Part shown: piece after piece, positions 25,775 to 34,633 of the stretch
Numbering within the stretch: position 1 is the first letter of the stretch
Layout of the letters: the number at the start of each line of letters is the position of its first letter
Origin: SpSt-501 sp037481615
GTDB lineage: Bacteria; Desulfobacterota; Desulfobacteria; Desulfobacterales; SpSt-501
Reading direction: 5' to 3' (one strand)
DNA length: 64,000 nucleotides
Assembly: GCA_037481615.1 (NCBI GenBank)
Contig: JBBFLI010000010.1
The notes under the pieces: model-generated
Databases searched by the model: none
Told to the model about the DNA's origin: nothing
The model's input: the letters and a program-made list of their open reading frames with translations, nothing else
Program-made: the position numbers and the translations under genes

Positions 25775-25813
25775 CGCGGGGCGGCCGCCGGGTGGTCCGC
25801 CCCGCGCTCTTTT
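25775..25813. terminator. Bidirectional intrinsic terminator
   Basis: Perfect 10-bp stem CGCGGGGCGG (25775-25784) / CCGCCCCGCG (25797-25806), 12-base loop, then CTCTTTT on the plus strand. It lies between the convergent PFOR gene and the monooxygenase-domain gene, whose stop it touches. Confidence 0.75.
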
Positions 25814-26109
25814 CAGGAGGCCGACCGGTAGCGGTAGGCCGCGTATTCGGTGGGGCGGCCCAGCCGCCGGTCGATCTTCGCCTGGAGTTCGCGCCGGATG
25901 GGGTTCCCGAACCACTTCTCCCAGGCCTCGACCGACTCCCAGGTGCTGATCACGAGGACCTCGCCGGGCAGATCGACGCGTTGGAGGGTTTCGCCGGAGA
26001 TGTACCCTTCCTGTTTCATGGCCAGCATGCGCAATTCGCGGAGGAGCTCTTGGACGAGCGCGTCCGCCTCCTCCGGAAGGCTTCGCCGGATCAGGATCTT
26101 CACCGCCAT
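25813..26109 (-). CDS. Antibiotic biosynthesis monooxygenase (ABM)-domain protein
   Basis: 98 residues forming one ferredoxin-like ABM fold: KILIRRSLPEE, a helix with LVQELLRELRMLAMKQ, the hallmark GYISGETLQ, then VISTWESVEAWEKWF and a terminal AAYRYRSA. Start at 26109 is preceded by AGGAGG; an upstream in-frame ATG at 26160 falls within a hairpin. ABM domains include heme-degrading and quinol-type monooxygenases as well as proteins of unknown role; the residues needed for heme oxygenase activity cannot be judged here. It is last on the strand after the aldehyde ferredoxin oxidoreductase, separated by a structured 126-base spacer. Confidence 0.8.
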   Translation of the reverse strand: MAVKILIRRSLPEEADALVQELLRELRMLAMKQEGYISGETLQRVDLPGEVLVISTWESVEAWEKWFGNPIRRELQAKIDRRLGRPTEYAAYRYRSAS

Positions 26110-26143
26110 CCCGTCCTCCTTTCCGCTGGGGGGTTCCCGAAAG

Positions 26144-26225
26144 CAGAAACCCCGCTCCACGCAAGCGAGAAGCGGGGTTCACGGCTCCCGGATCATCGAG
26201 GCCTCCACCCGAAAGGGTGATTCTG
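26144..26225 (-). ncRNA. Possible structured RNA element ahead of the ABM gene
   Basis: Between two minus-strand genes lie nested complementary pieces: an outer CAGAA/TTCTG pair (26144-26148 with 26221-26225), a CACCC/GGGTG stem with a tetraloop (26206-26219), and a 9-bp stem AACCCCGCT/AGCGGGGTT (26148-26156 with 26171-26179). Together they could form a multi-branched leader for the ABM gene, or a 3' structure of the upstream gene. No known riboswitch class is recognised and there is no T-run. Confidence 0.25.
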
Positions 26226-26235
26226 TCTCCCGTTT

Positions 26236-28038
26236 TTAGCCCCCCGCGGCAGGCCCGTCAACTCCGTTCGGGGTGCCGCCCGCGGCGCCCGCTTTCTCGG
26301 CCTCGGCCGCAAGCCCCCGGATCCGGCGCGCGGTTTCGGCCTTCAACGCCGCGAGGAAGGCGGGGTCGATCGGCCCCTTGGCGGTCACGACCTCGGTGAA
26401 GCGGCGGGGAAACGGGACCGTCTCGGGGGCGAATCCGCCGGCGATCCGGAGCCGCCAGCGCTCGGCCTGTACGCGGCGGCCGATCTCGGGCAGGCGGGCG
26501 GCGATTTCGGGAAGGCCCGCCGCCTCCAGGCAGGCCGCCAGCCGTTCCTCGGTATAGACGGCGCGCGCGAAGAGGCAGGCCGCCATGGAGGTGAGCAGGC
26601 AGCGGCTGCGCTCCTCGGAGAGGAGATAACGGACGGCGGCCTCGGTTTGCGGGGTTTCGTGCCGTTGGTCGTAGGCGTAGCCTGCGCTGTCGAGGTGGGA
26701 ATGCCGGAAACCCAGGGCCTGGGAGACGAAGAAGACCTCGCCGGTGGCGTAGCCCGCCGTCTCCTGTCCCAGAACGCAGGCGAAGTCCTCTCCCCCGTAG
26801 TGCGCCGCGGCGCGCTCGACACCGGAGGCGAGCAGGCGGTAGAAGTCGTTTTCCCCCCGGGCGAGATGCCCCATCGCCTGGGCGTACGCCCGGGCGTCCC
26901 CGAAAGAGAGGGCGACGCGCGTTTCGCGCGCGGAGAGGAGCCCGCGCTCGCTCGCCTCGGTCGCCCAGGCGAGGGCGACCCCGGCCGACATGACATCCAG
27001 CCCGGCCCGGTCGGCCTCCTCCATCAGGTCGAGGGCGGCGAAGGGGTCGCAGACGGCGAGCATCGCCCCCACGGCGAAGATCGGCTCGTGGTCGTAGGAG
27101 ACCTGGCGGTAGATGTACTGGTTGGGCTCCATGAACTTCTCGCGCACGAAGCCGATGTGGATGCACCCCACGGGACATCCGGCGCAGGCGGCGTTGCGCA
27201 GGAGCGTGCGGTCGGCGAAGGCCTCGCCGCTGATCGCGGCGGCCCGCGGGTCGTGGGTCTGCCGGAGGTTGCGGAAGGGGAGCGCCTGGAGCGCGTTCAA
27301 CACGGCCACGTTCTCGGCGGTCCCGAGGTTGTGGTACTTGTGCATCATGTCGGTTGCGGTGAGCAGCCGGTAGACCTCCTCGAAGAGACGCGGGTAGTCG
27401 TCGCCCCCCGGGATCGCCGGCGAGCCGTCCCCCTGGACGGCGATCGCCTTGAGGTTCTTGGCTCCCATCACCGCGCCCGCGCCCAGCCGGCCGAAGTGGC
27501 GGTAGGTGTCCACGTTGATGCAGGCGATCGCCGCGCGCGCCTCGCCCGCCGGGCCGATGCGCAGGATACTGCGGTGCCCGGCTCCCGGAAGGATGCGCCG
27601 CAGGATCTTGCCCGCCGCCTGGACGTCCTGCCCTTTCAGGAACTGCACGTCCTGCAGGGCGAGGTGCCGCGAGCCGAGGGAGAGGCAGCTCAGCCGCGCG
27701 GCGCGGCCGGTGATCACCAGCGCATCGAGGCCGGCCAGGCGCAGCGCGAGCGCCGAGCGCCCCCCGCCGTGGCTTTCGGCGACCTGGCCGTGGCGCGGGG
27801 AGACGAAGGCGCAGACCGTCTTGCTCATCAAGGGATAGAGGCCGGTGAGCGGTCCGATGGCGAAAATGAGCGGTTGCTCCGGGTCGTCCCAGGGTCGGTC
27901 GAGGCGCGCGAAGCGGCCGAGGAGCATGGCGGCGAGACCCGAGCCGCCCGCCCAGCGGGAGCGGCCTTCGAGCTCGAGGAGCTCGCCCTTGCCGGAACGG
28001 AGATCCACCTGCAGCACGCGGAAGGGGGGCTCGCTCAA
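26236..28038 (-). CDS. aor: Aldehyde ferredoxin oxidoreductase (tungstopterin family)
   Basis: 600 residues, the usual family length. The N-terminal domain begins RVLQVDLRSGKGE and contains the pterin-binding AVMGAKNLKAIAVQG-type stretch (about 190-205). The [4Fe-4S] ligands are seen as CAGCPVGC (about 289-296) with a fourth Cys near the C-terminal CVLGQETAGY. The family oxidises aldehydes to acids, or glyceraldehyde-3-phosphate to 3-phosphoglycerate in the GAPOR branch, using tungsten and ferredoxin. It starts by ATGA overlap with a four-cluster ferredoxin that is itself coupled to pgi, so a sugar-derived aldehyde is a plausible substrate. Substrate not determinable from sequence alone. Confidence 0.9.
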   Translation of the reverse strand: MSEPPFRVLQVDLRSGKGELLELEGRSRWAGGSGLAAMLLGRFARLDRPWDDPEQPLIFAIGPLTGLYPLMSKTVCAFVSPRHGQVAESHGGGRSALALRLAGLDALVITGRAARLSCLSLGSRHLALQDVQFLKGQDVQAAGKILRRILPGAGHRSILRIGPAGEARAAIACINVDTYRHFGRLGAGAVMGAKNLKAIAVQGDGSPAIPGGDDYPRLFEEVYRLLTATDMMHKYHNLGTAENVAVLNALQALPFRNLRQTHDPRAAAISGEAFADRTLLRNAACAGCPVGCIHIGFVREKFMEPNQYIYRQVSYDHEPIFAVGAMLAVCDPFAALDLMEEADRAGLDVMSAGVALAWATEASERGLLSARETRVALSFGDARAYAQAMGHLARGENDFYRLLASGVERAAAHYGGEDFACVLGQETAGYATGEVFFVSQALGFRHSHLDSAGYAYDQRHETPQTEAAVRYLLSEERSRCLLTSMAACLFARAVYTEERLAACLEAAGLPEIAARLPEIGRRVQAERWRLRIAGGFAPETVPFPRRFTEVVTAKGPIDPAFLAALKAETARRIRGLAAEAEKAGAAGGTPNGVDGPAAGG

Positions 28039-28472
28039 GAGGGCTCCTTTTCCCCGGCGGGCTCGTCGCCGGCTCCCGTTTCGCGGTGTTCGAGACAGTC
28101 GTGGGGGCAGAAGGGCACGCAGCGGCCGCAGTGGATGCAGACGAAGGGCTCGCCGTCGGGTTCGAGGTGGACGGCGCCCACCGGACAGGCCGCCGCGCAG
28201 GCGCCGCAGCGGATGCAGCGCCTCTTGCGCACGACCACCCCCCCGCCGCGGCGCGGCGCGAAGGCCGCGGTCGGGCAGGCCGCCGCACAGGGCGGCGGGT
28301 CGCAGGCGAGGCAGAGGCGCGCTTCGAACCCCGTGGACAGACCGCCCGAGGAGGCGATCCGGATGCCGGCCGTGTTCCAGGAGATCCTCCGGTGGACAAG
28401 CCGCGCGCAGGCGAGCGAGCAGGAGTGGCAGCCGATGCAGCGCTCCATGCGGGGGGCGGTGAGGGTTTTCAT
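28035..28472 (-). CDS. Four-cluster ferredoxin-like subunit, partner of AOR
   Basis: 145 residues with four cysteine groups: CIGCHSCSLAC, CLACDPPPCAAACP, CIRCGACAAACP and CIHCGRCVPFCPHDC, giving room for four [4Fe-4S] clusters as in HycB/DmsB/AorB-type electron-transfer subunits. No signal peptide, so cytoplasmic, like the AOR. It overlaps pgi at its start (ATGA) and AOR at its end (ATGA), so the three are translationally coupled and the protein most likely takes electrons from AOR. Confidence 0.9.
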   Translation of the reverse strand: MKTLTAPRMERCIGCHSCSLACARLVHRRISWNTAGIRIASSGGLSTGFEARLCLACDPPPCAAACPTAAFAPRRGGGVVVRKRRCIRCGACAAACPVGAVHLEPDGEPFVCIHCGRCVPFCPHDCLEHRETGAGDEPAGEKEPS

Positions 28473-30142
28473 GCCCCTTGCTCCGGGAGGCGGCGGAGCG
28501 CGCGGCAGGCCTCGATCAGGCCGGCGGTCGAGGCATCGTGCCGCCCCGGGGGATGGGTCCCCTCCAGCTCGGGCAGGATGCGGTCGGCCAGCGCCTTGCC
28601 GAGTTCGACCCCCCACTGGTCGAAGCTGAAGATGTTCCAGATGACCCCCTGGACGAAGATCTTGTGCTCGTACATCGCGATCAGCCGGCCCAGGGTGTGC
28701 GGGGTGAGCTTGCGGAAGAGGATCGTCGTGCTCGGGCGGTTGCCCTCGAAGACCTTGTGCGGGGCGAGGCGCTGAACCTCCTCCTCGGGGGCTCCGGCGC
28801 GCCGGAGCTCCTCCTCGGCCTCCCCGCGGGTCTTTCCGTTCATCAGCGCCTCGGTCTGGGCGAAGAAGTTCGCGAGCAGCATGTCGTGGTGGCGGCCCAG
28901 GGGGGTGTGGCTGACGGCCGGGGCGAGAAAATCGCAGGGGACGAGACGGGTTCCCTGGTGCAGGAGCTGGAAGAAGGCGTGCTGGCCGTTCGTCCCCGGC
29001 TCGCCCCAGAGGATCGGGCCGGTCGCGTAGGCGACGCGCCGGCCGTCGCGGTCCACGGACTTGCCGTTGCTTTCCATGTCCCCCTGCTGGAGATAGGCCG
29101 GGAAACGGCGCATCGACTGGTCGTAGGGCAGGATGGCGAGCGTCTCGGCGCCGAGGAAGTTCACGTACCAGACCCCCAGCAGCCCGAGAATCACCGGCAG
29201 GTTCCGGTCGAGCGGTGTTTCCCGGAAATGGCGGTCCATCTCGTGGGCGCCGGCGAGGAATTCCTCGAAGCGTTCGAAACCGACGGCGCAGGCGACCGGC
29301 AACCCGATCGCCGACCAGACGGAGTAGCGTCCCCCCACCCAGTCCCAGAAGACGAACATGTTCTCGGGGGCGATGCCGAAGTCGCGCACCCGGGGGGCGT
29401 TCGTCGAGACGGCCACGAAATGCCGCGCGACGTGGGCGGGGTCGCCCGCCCGGGCGAGGAACCACTGCCGGGCGCTGAAGGCGTTCGCCATCGTCTCCTG
29501 GGTGGTGAAGGTCTTCGAGGCGATGATGAAAAGGGTGGTCTCCGGGGCGAGCCCCTCGAGGGTCCAGGCGAGGTGCGCCCCGTCGACGTTGGAGACGAAG
29601 TGGACGGCCGGGCCGCCGCGGGCATAGGGCCGCAGGCACTCGCAGACCATGGACGGCCCGAGATCCGAGCCGCCGATCCCGATGTGGACCACGTCGCGGA
29701 TGGGCCGCCCCGTGAAGCCGCGCCAGGTTCCCGTGCGCACGGCGTCGGAGAACCGCCGCATCCGGTCGAGCACGGCGTTCACCTCCGGCATGACGTCCCG
29801 GCCGTCGACGAACACCGGGGCCCCGCTGCGGTTGCGGAGCGCGGTGTGCAGGACGGCGCGCCCCTCGGTCTCGTTGATCCGCTCGCCGCGGAAGAGGGCC
29901 TCGATCGCCTGCGGCAGCGCGCACGCCTCGGCGAGCGCGACCAGCCGGGCCATCGTCTCCTCGGTGATGCGGTTCTTCGAGTAGTCGACGAGGAAGTCCT
30001 CCCCGAGGCGGAGCGAGAAACGGCGGAAACGATCGGGGTCCTCGGCGAAGAGCCGCCGCAGGTGCAGCGGCCGGATCGCCTCCGCGTGCCGGAGCAGCTC
30101 GCTCCAAGCCCGGGTGCGGCTGGGGTCGATGTGCGGCAGCAT
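28469..30142 (-). CDS. pgi: Glucose-6-phosphate isomerase
   Basis: Interconverts glucose-6-phosphate and fructose-6-phosphate. 557 residues, the large bacterial/eukaryotic form. The signatures are present: the VHIGIGGSDLGP phosphate-binding loop, the FIIASKTFTTQET segment (about 240-255), and the C-terminal FDQWGVELGKALA with the active-site Lys. Catalytic Glu region GEPGTNGQHAFFQL is intact. Located 24 bases after pyk and overlapping the ferredoxin gene by four bases on the minus strand. Confidence 0.95.
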   Translation of the reverse strand: MLPHIDPSRTRAWSELLRHAEAIRPLHLRRLFAEDPDRFRRFSLRLGEDFLVDYSKNRITEETMARLVALAEACALPQAIEALFRGERINETEGRAVLHTALRNRSGAPVFVDGRDVMPEVNAVLDRMRRFSDAVRTGTWRGFTGRPIRDVVHIGIGGSDLGPSMVCECLRPYARGGPAVHFVSNVDGAHLAWTLEGLAPETTLFIIASKTFTTQETMANAFSARQWFLARAGDPAHVARHFVAVSTNAPRVRDFGIAPENMFVFWDWVGGRYSVWSAIGLPVACAVGFERFEEFLAGAHEMDRHFRETPLDRNLPVILGLLGVWYVNFLGAETLAILPYDQSMRRFPAYLQQGDMESNGKSVDRDGRRVAYATGPILWGEPGTNGQHAFFQLLHQGTRLVPCDFLAPAVSHTPLGRHHDMLLANFFAQTEALMNGKTRGEAEEELRRAGAPEEEVQRLAPHKVFEGNRPSTTILFRKLTPHTLGRLIAMYEHKIFVQGVIWNIFSFDQWGVELGKALADRILPELEGTHPPGRHDASTAGLIEACRALRRLPEQGA

Positions 30143-30166
30143 GGGGGCCTCCCTCGGGCGGACGGT

Positions 30167-31597
30167 TCAGGCGGCGTCGAGGTCGATGATCTCGAGCCGG
30201 TGGTTTCGCTGGGGATAGCGGCGCGAGGGGCCTTCGGTGAGGAAGACGAAACGCCCCTCGAAGCCTTGCGCATCGCGCAGCGCGCGGCACCAGTCGCGCC
30301 AGCGCGCGGGGTGCTCGGGCTCGTGGACCGGCCGCACGCCGTAGGAGAAGAGAAGATCGCGGCAGGTCTTGCGGACGGAGCTGACCGCGGTGACCCAGAC
30401 CGGCAGGCGGAAGCGCGCGATGCCCCGCGCGGTCCGGCCGCTGTGGGTCGGGACCACGATCGCCCCGGGCGTGAGCCGGCGCACGGCGGCCTCCACGCTC
30501 GCCGCGATCAGCTCCCCGGGGTGGGGCGCGGCCTGCGGCTCGCACGCCGAGGGCGGAACGGGGGGGCAGAAATGCTCGCGGTGGGCCTCGGTCGCGGCGG
30601 CGATGCGCCCGAGCATGGCGATCGACTCCACCGGGAAGCGCCCCATGGCCGACTCGCCGGAGAGCATCACGGCGTCGGTGCCGTCGAGGATCGCGTTGGC
30701 GACATCGGTCGCCTCGGCGCGGGTGGGAATGCGGTGGGCGATCATCGATTCGAGCATCTGGGTGGCCGTGATCACGGGCTTTTCCCGCCGGTTGGCGAGA
30801 CGGATCAACCGCTTCTGGGTGACGGCGATCTCCTCGATCGGGATTTCGACCCCGAGGTCCCCGCGGGCGATCATGAGGCCGTCGGCCGCCTCGAGGATCG
30901 CCTCGATGCGCTGGAGGGCCCCGGCGCGTTCGATCTTGGCGATGATCAACGGGTCGTAGCCCAGCTCCCGCGCGGCCGTGCGCACGGCGTGCAGGTCCTC
31001 GGGCCGGTCGACGAAGGACTGGCCCACGGCGTCGGCCCCGTGCCGCAGGGCGAACTCGAGGCAGCGCCGGTCGTAGTCCGTGAAGGCCTGCTGACCGAGG
31101 TCGACCCCGGGGAGGTTCAGCCCTTTCCGCGAGCGGAGTTCCCCGCCGACGATCACGCGGCAGACGACCTCGGGGCCCTCGACCCGTTCGACCTCGAGCG
31201 CGATGAAGCCGTCGGCGACGAAGATCCGGTCCCCGGGCCGCACGGCCCGGGGAAGGGGCGCGAAGCCGACCGTGACGCGCTCGGCGGTGCCGGTGACGGT
31301 CTCGGTCGTGAGCACGAAGCGTTGCCCCGGGGAGAGGGCCACCGGCTCCTCGGCGAAGGAGCCGATGCGGATCTTGGGGCCGGGGAGATCGGCGAGCACG
31401 GCGACGTCGCGGCCGGCCGCGGCCGCGGCCTGCCGGATGCGGGCGATGGTCCCGGCATGCCCGGAGAAATCGCCGTGGGAGAAGTTGATGCGGGCGACGT
31501 CCATCCCGGCCTCGATCATGCGCCGGAGCAACTCCGGGTGATCGGAGGCCGGGCCGATGGTGGCGACGATCTTGGTCTTGTGGTCCGGGAAGGCCAT
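30167..31597 (-). CDS. pyk: Pyruvate kinase
   Basis: Converts phosphoenolpyruvate and ADP to pyruvate and ATP. 476 residues, normal for the family. N-terminus KTKIVATIGPASDHPE and RINFSHGDF, the active-site lysine segment IIAKIERAG, the effector-metal motif DLGVEIPIEE and MLESMIAHRIPTRAEATDVAN are all recognisable. The C-terminal domain (VVPTHSGRTARGIARFR) is shorter than usual and no allosteric binding loop is obvious. Lies between the hexose mutase and pgi in the same operon. Confidence 0.95.
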   Translation of the reverse strand: MAFPDHKTKIVATIGPASDHPELLRRMIEAGMDVARINFSHGDFSGHAGTIARIRQAAAAAGRDVAVLADLPGPKIRIGSFAEEPVALSPGQRFVLTTETVTGTAERVTVGFAPLPRAVRPGDRIFVADGFIALEVERVEGPEVVCRVIVGGELRSRKGLNLPGVDLGQQAFTDYDRRCLEFALRHGADAVGQSFVDRPEDLHAVRTAARELGYDPLIIAKIERAGALQRIEAILEAADGLMIARGDLGVEIPIEEIAVTQKRLIRLANRREKPVITATQMLESMIAHRIPTRAEATDVANAILDGTDAVMLSGESAMGRFPVESIAMLGRIAAATEAHREHFCPPVPPSACEPQAAPHPGELIAASVEAAVRRLTPGAIVVPTHSGRTARGIARFRLPVWVTAVSSVRKTCRDLLFSYGVRPVHEPEHPARWRDWCRALRDAQGFEGRFVFLTEGPSRRYPQRNHRLEIIDLDAA

Positions 31598-31636
31598 GGC
31601 CGGCGCTTTCCTCCGCGGGGGCGACTTCGGCCCGGG

Positions 31637-33751
31637 CTACGCGGGGAGATCCAGGAATTCGCGCACGCCCCGCCCGAAGCGGGCGCGGAAGGCGCGGTCG
31701 ATCTTTTCCACGGGGTTCGCCCCGAGGAAGCCGAGCAGCCCTTCGAGCCGGCGGCGGCGCTCCCGGGGGTCGGGGACGTCCCGCAGGCCGGCCAGTTCCT
31801 CCTCGATCTCGAAGTAACGCAGCTTGTCCTGGAGGGGAAGCTGCCAGAAGAGGAGAAAACCGCGCTCCGGGAAGTCGATGCCGATGCGGCGGTAGGCGTC
31901 GAGCATGAAGCTCTTCTCCAGGCGTTCGCACAGCCCCGCCAGATGCGCCCGCACGCGGGGCAGCTCGCTGGGCGGGCAGGGTTTGCCGAGGAGCTCGAAG
32001 TACATCTTGATCTTGGGCTCGGTCCCCGAGGGGCGCACGGTGATGCGCACGCCGTCGGTCTCGGGGGTGTCGGCGAGGTGGAAGACGACGACGTTGCGCG
32101 CCGCCGTGTCCGTCGCCGAGAGGTGGGGCTGCGGCTCCCCCCGCCAGCGGTCGACGGTCCGGACGACCGCGAAATCCCCGAAGCGCCCGACCGGCTCGTG
32201 GCGGTAATAGTCCATCAGGGCGGCGATCTGCTCCATGCCTTTCGCGCCGAGCAGCCGGATCTCGGTCAGATGGTTGTGGCCGCAGCCGTAGGTGCAGTAG
32301 ATCTCCTCGAGGGCGTCGCAGAGGGTCCGGCCCTCGGCCTGGAGTTCGGCGGCGTACTCGGCCAGCCAGACCGCCGCCCCGGCCGCGTCCTTGTCGCGCG
32401 CGTAGGTCCCGGTGAGGTAGCCGTGGCTTTCCTCGCAGCCGAAGAGGAAGTCCGCGGCGCGCCCCTCGGCCTCCAGGCGGTTCATCTCGGCGGCGATGTA
32501 CTTGAAGCCGACCAGCAGATCCCCGATGCAACGGATCCCGTGGCGGGCGGCCATGCGGTCGATCAGCGAGGTGGTGACCTCGGTCTTGACGATCACCCGG
32601 CCGGGGGTGAGCCGCCCGCTTTTCTCGAGGGATCCGATCGCGTGGTGCGCGAGCAGGAGGGCGATCTCGTTGCCGTTGAGGAAGACCCACTCCCCGCGGT
32701 GCCGCACGAGGACCCCGATGCGGTCGGCGTCGGGGTCGGTGCTGAGCAGCAGATCGGCGCCCGCCGCCGCGGCGAGCGGGCGGGAGGTCTGGAAGGACTC
32801 GATCACCTCCGGGTTCGGGATCTGGAAGGTGACGCGCTCGAAGCGGCCGCTCGGGTTCGAGGTCGCCGGGCAGGGCGTCACCTCGAAGCCGAGGCGTCGC
32901 AGGACGGGCAGCACGCTCGTCGTGCCCGTGCCGTGGAGGGGGGAGTAGAAGAGGCGCACCCGGCGGGCGTCGGAGAGCGAAACGCGGCCGACCGCTTCGT
33001 GGAAGGCGGAGTCGACCTCTTCGCCCAAAATCTCGATCCAGCCGCGGCGCTGGGCCTCCGCGAAAGGCAGGCGGCGGATCTCGCGCACCTTTTCGGTGAC
33101 CTCGTCCACGAGGGCCTGGTCCTCGGGGGGGATGAGCTGGCCGCCGCAGGCATCATAGACCTTCTTGCCGTTGTCGGGGGGGAGGTTGTGGCTCGCGCTG
33201 AACATGTCCCCGGCGACCGCCCCCAGATGCCGGATGGCGAAGGAGAGCTCGGGGGTGCTCCGCGGCGAATCGAAGAGCATCACGCGGATGCCGTTGGCTG
33301 CGTAGACCTCGGCGGCGGCGCGGGCGAGCGCCAGCCCGTCCAGGCCGCGGACGGGGTTGGGCAGATCCGCCGCGTAGACGGAACCCTCCTCGAAGCGCCG
33401 CACGTCGAAGGCCATCACCACCCCGCGCCGGCCCGCCTCCACCCCGTGGTGGCGCAGGAGGTACTGGCTGTGGCCCTGGGCCGAGGCCTGGATCGTCCAG
33501 GGGTTGATGCGGTTCGGCCCGATCCCGACGGGGCCCCGCCGTCCGCCGGTGCCGAAAGGGATCACCTGGTAGAAGGAGTCGAGCAGGAGGTCCCAGCGGC
33601 CGCCGGCGATCAGGTGACGGATCTGGGGGACGTAGTCGGCGAAGGCGGGGTCCTCGAGCCACCGCTCGAGGTGGGCGAGCGCGCGGGCTTTGACCGCTTC
33701 CGAGACCTCCAGGGTGGCGAAGCCCTCGCGGGCGCGTCGTATCCATTCCAT
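31637..33751 (-). CDS. pgm: Phosphohexomutase (phosphoglucomutase/phosphomannomutase family)
   Basis: 704 residues, longer than the usual 550-600. Active-site serine loop reads SASHNLPPDNGKK (the normal motif is TASHNP, so Thr and Pro are replaced), the metal loop is STDPDADRIGV, and the sugar-binding loop is GCEESHGYLTG. About 100 extra residues follow the phosphate-binding region (VRPSGTEPKIKMYFEL), ending VREFLDLPA, with no recognised domain. Expected reaction: glucose-1-phosphate to glucose-6-phosphate, feeding pgi two genes on. The placement suggests glycogen or polysaccharide use. Confidence 0.88.
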   Translation of the reverse strand: MEWIRRAREGFATLEVSEAVKARALAHLERWLEDPAFADYVPQIRHLIAGGRWDLLLDSFYQVIPFGTGGRRGPVGIGPNRINPWTIQASAQGHSQYLLRHHGVEAGRRGVVMAFDVRRFEEGSVYAADLPNPVRGLDGLALARAAAEVYAANGIRVMLFDSPRSTPELSFAIRHLGAVAGDMFSASHNLPPDNGKKVYDACGGQLIPPEDQALVDEVTEKVREIRRLPFAEAQRRGWIEILGEEVDSAFHEAVGRVSLSDARRVRLFYSPLHGTGTTSVLPVLRRLGFEVTPCPATSNPSGRFERVTFQIPNPEVIESFQTSRPLAAAAGADLLLSTDPDADRIGVLVRHRGEWVFLNGNEIALLLAHHAIGSLEKSGRLTPGRVIVKTEVTTSLIDRMAARHGIRCIGDLLVGFKYIAAEMNRLEAEGRAADFLFGCEESHGYLTGTYARDKDAAGAAVWLAEYAAELQAEGRTLCDALEEIYCTYGCGHNHLTEIRLLGAKGMEQIAALMDYYRHEPVGRFGDFAVVRTVDRWRGEPQPHLSATDTAARNVVVFHLADTPETDGVRITVRPSGTEPKIKMYFELLGKPCPPSELPRVRAHLAGLCERLEKSFMLDAYRRIGIDFPERGFLLFWQLPLQDKLRYFEIEEELAGLRDVPDPRERRRRLEGLLGFLGANPVEKIDRAFRARFGRGVREFLDLPA

Positions 33752-33781
33752 CGGGGCGGAATTCTCCTTGGCGCGGCCGGA

Positions 33782-34540
33782 TCAGGAGGGGATCCGGGCC
33801 TGTTTGAGCTGGTCGGCCACCGCCTGGGCGGCCCTGCGGACCGCCTCGGGGTCCCCGAGGTAGCGGTGGCCGAGGGGCTTGAGGTTTTCGTCGAGCTCGT
33901 AGACGAGCGGGATCCCGGTCGGAATGTTCAACTCGAGGATGTCCCGGTCGGAGATGTCGTCCAGGTACTTGACGAGCGCCCGCAGGCTGTTGCCGTGGGC
34001 GGAGAGGATGACCCGCTCCCCGCGCCGGACGGCCGGGGCGATGGTCCCGTGCCAGTAAGGCAGGAAACGCTCGACCGTGTCCTTGAGGCACTCGGTGAGC
34101 GGCAGCTCCGCGGCGGGGACGTTGCGGTAGCGGGGGTCGCGGCCGGGGTGGCGGGGGTCGTCGGGGGTGAGGGCGGGCGGCCGGATGTCGTAGCTGCGGC
34201 GCCAGAGCATGACCTGCTCCATGCCGTGCCGCTCGGCGGTCTCGGCCTTGTTCAGACCCTGCAGCGCCCCGTAGTGGCGCTCGTTCAACCGCCAGCTCAG
34301 CTCGACGGGGATCCACATGCGGTCCATCTCCTCGAGGACGAGCCAGAGGGTCTTGATCGCGCGGCTGAGGACCGAGGTGAAGGCGCGGTCGAAGTCGAAG
34401 CCTTCGCGGCGCAGAAGCCGCCCGGCGGCGATCGCCTCCTCCACGCCCTTTTCGGTCAGGCCCACGTCGGTCCACCCGGTAAAGCGGTTTTCACGGTTCC
34501 AGAGGCTTTCTCCATGGCGCAACAGAACGACGGTGTACAT
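33782..34540 (-). CDS. gpmA: 2,3-bisphosphoglycerate-dependent phosphoglycerate mutase
   Basis: 252 residues. N-terminal VVLLRHGESLWNRENRFTGW with the phospho-accepting His, GLTEKG, the FTSVLSRAIKT loop, LSWRLNERHYGALQG, and the second catalytic His in VILSAHGNSLR identify the dPGM/GpmA family. It interconverts 3- and 2-phosphoglycerate. It is the first gene of the minus-strand glycolytic operon, with a GAGGGGGGGGAG purine-rich ribosome site. Its start region faces the mla promoter. Confidence 0.94.
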   Translation of the reverse strand: MYTVVLLRHGESLWNRENRFTGWTDVGLTEKGVEEAIAAGRLLRREGFDFDRAFTSVLSRAIKTLWLVLEEMDRMWIPVELSWRLNERHYGALQGLNKAETAERHGMEQVMLWRRSYDIRPPALTPDDPRHPGRDPRYRNVPAAELPLTECLKDTVERFLPYWHGTIAPAVRRGERVILSAHGNSLRALVKYLDDISDRDILELNIPTGIPLVYELDENLKPLGHRYLGDPEAVRRAAQAVADQLKQARIPS

Positions 34541-34605
34541 CTCCCCCCCTCGCGATCGGCGGCCTCGGGAAGAGGTCCCGCCGGCACGGCGCCGCCTCCG
34601 GCGCG

Positions 34606-34633
34606 TTGACTTCCCGCCTTGCTGTGGTACGAT
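34606..34633 (+). promoter_or_regulatory. Candidate promoter of the mla operon
   Basis: TTGACT (34606-34611), 16 bases, then TACGAT (34628-34633) with an upstream TGG giving an extended -10 (TGGTACGAT). AT-rich DNA follows. One of the best promoter matches in the window, about 85 bases before the mlaE ATG. Confidence 0.6.

Noticed and set aside
28478..34609. Very long open frame on the plus strand (about 2000 codons)
   Set aside because: It is antisense to pgi, pyk, the hexose mutase and gpmA, all of which have clear family motifs. In DNA this rich in GC, the complementary frame of real genes rarely meets a stop. Its translation is low-complexity and Arg/Glu/Gly/Pro-rich with no domain.
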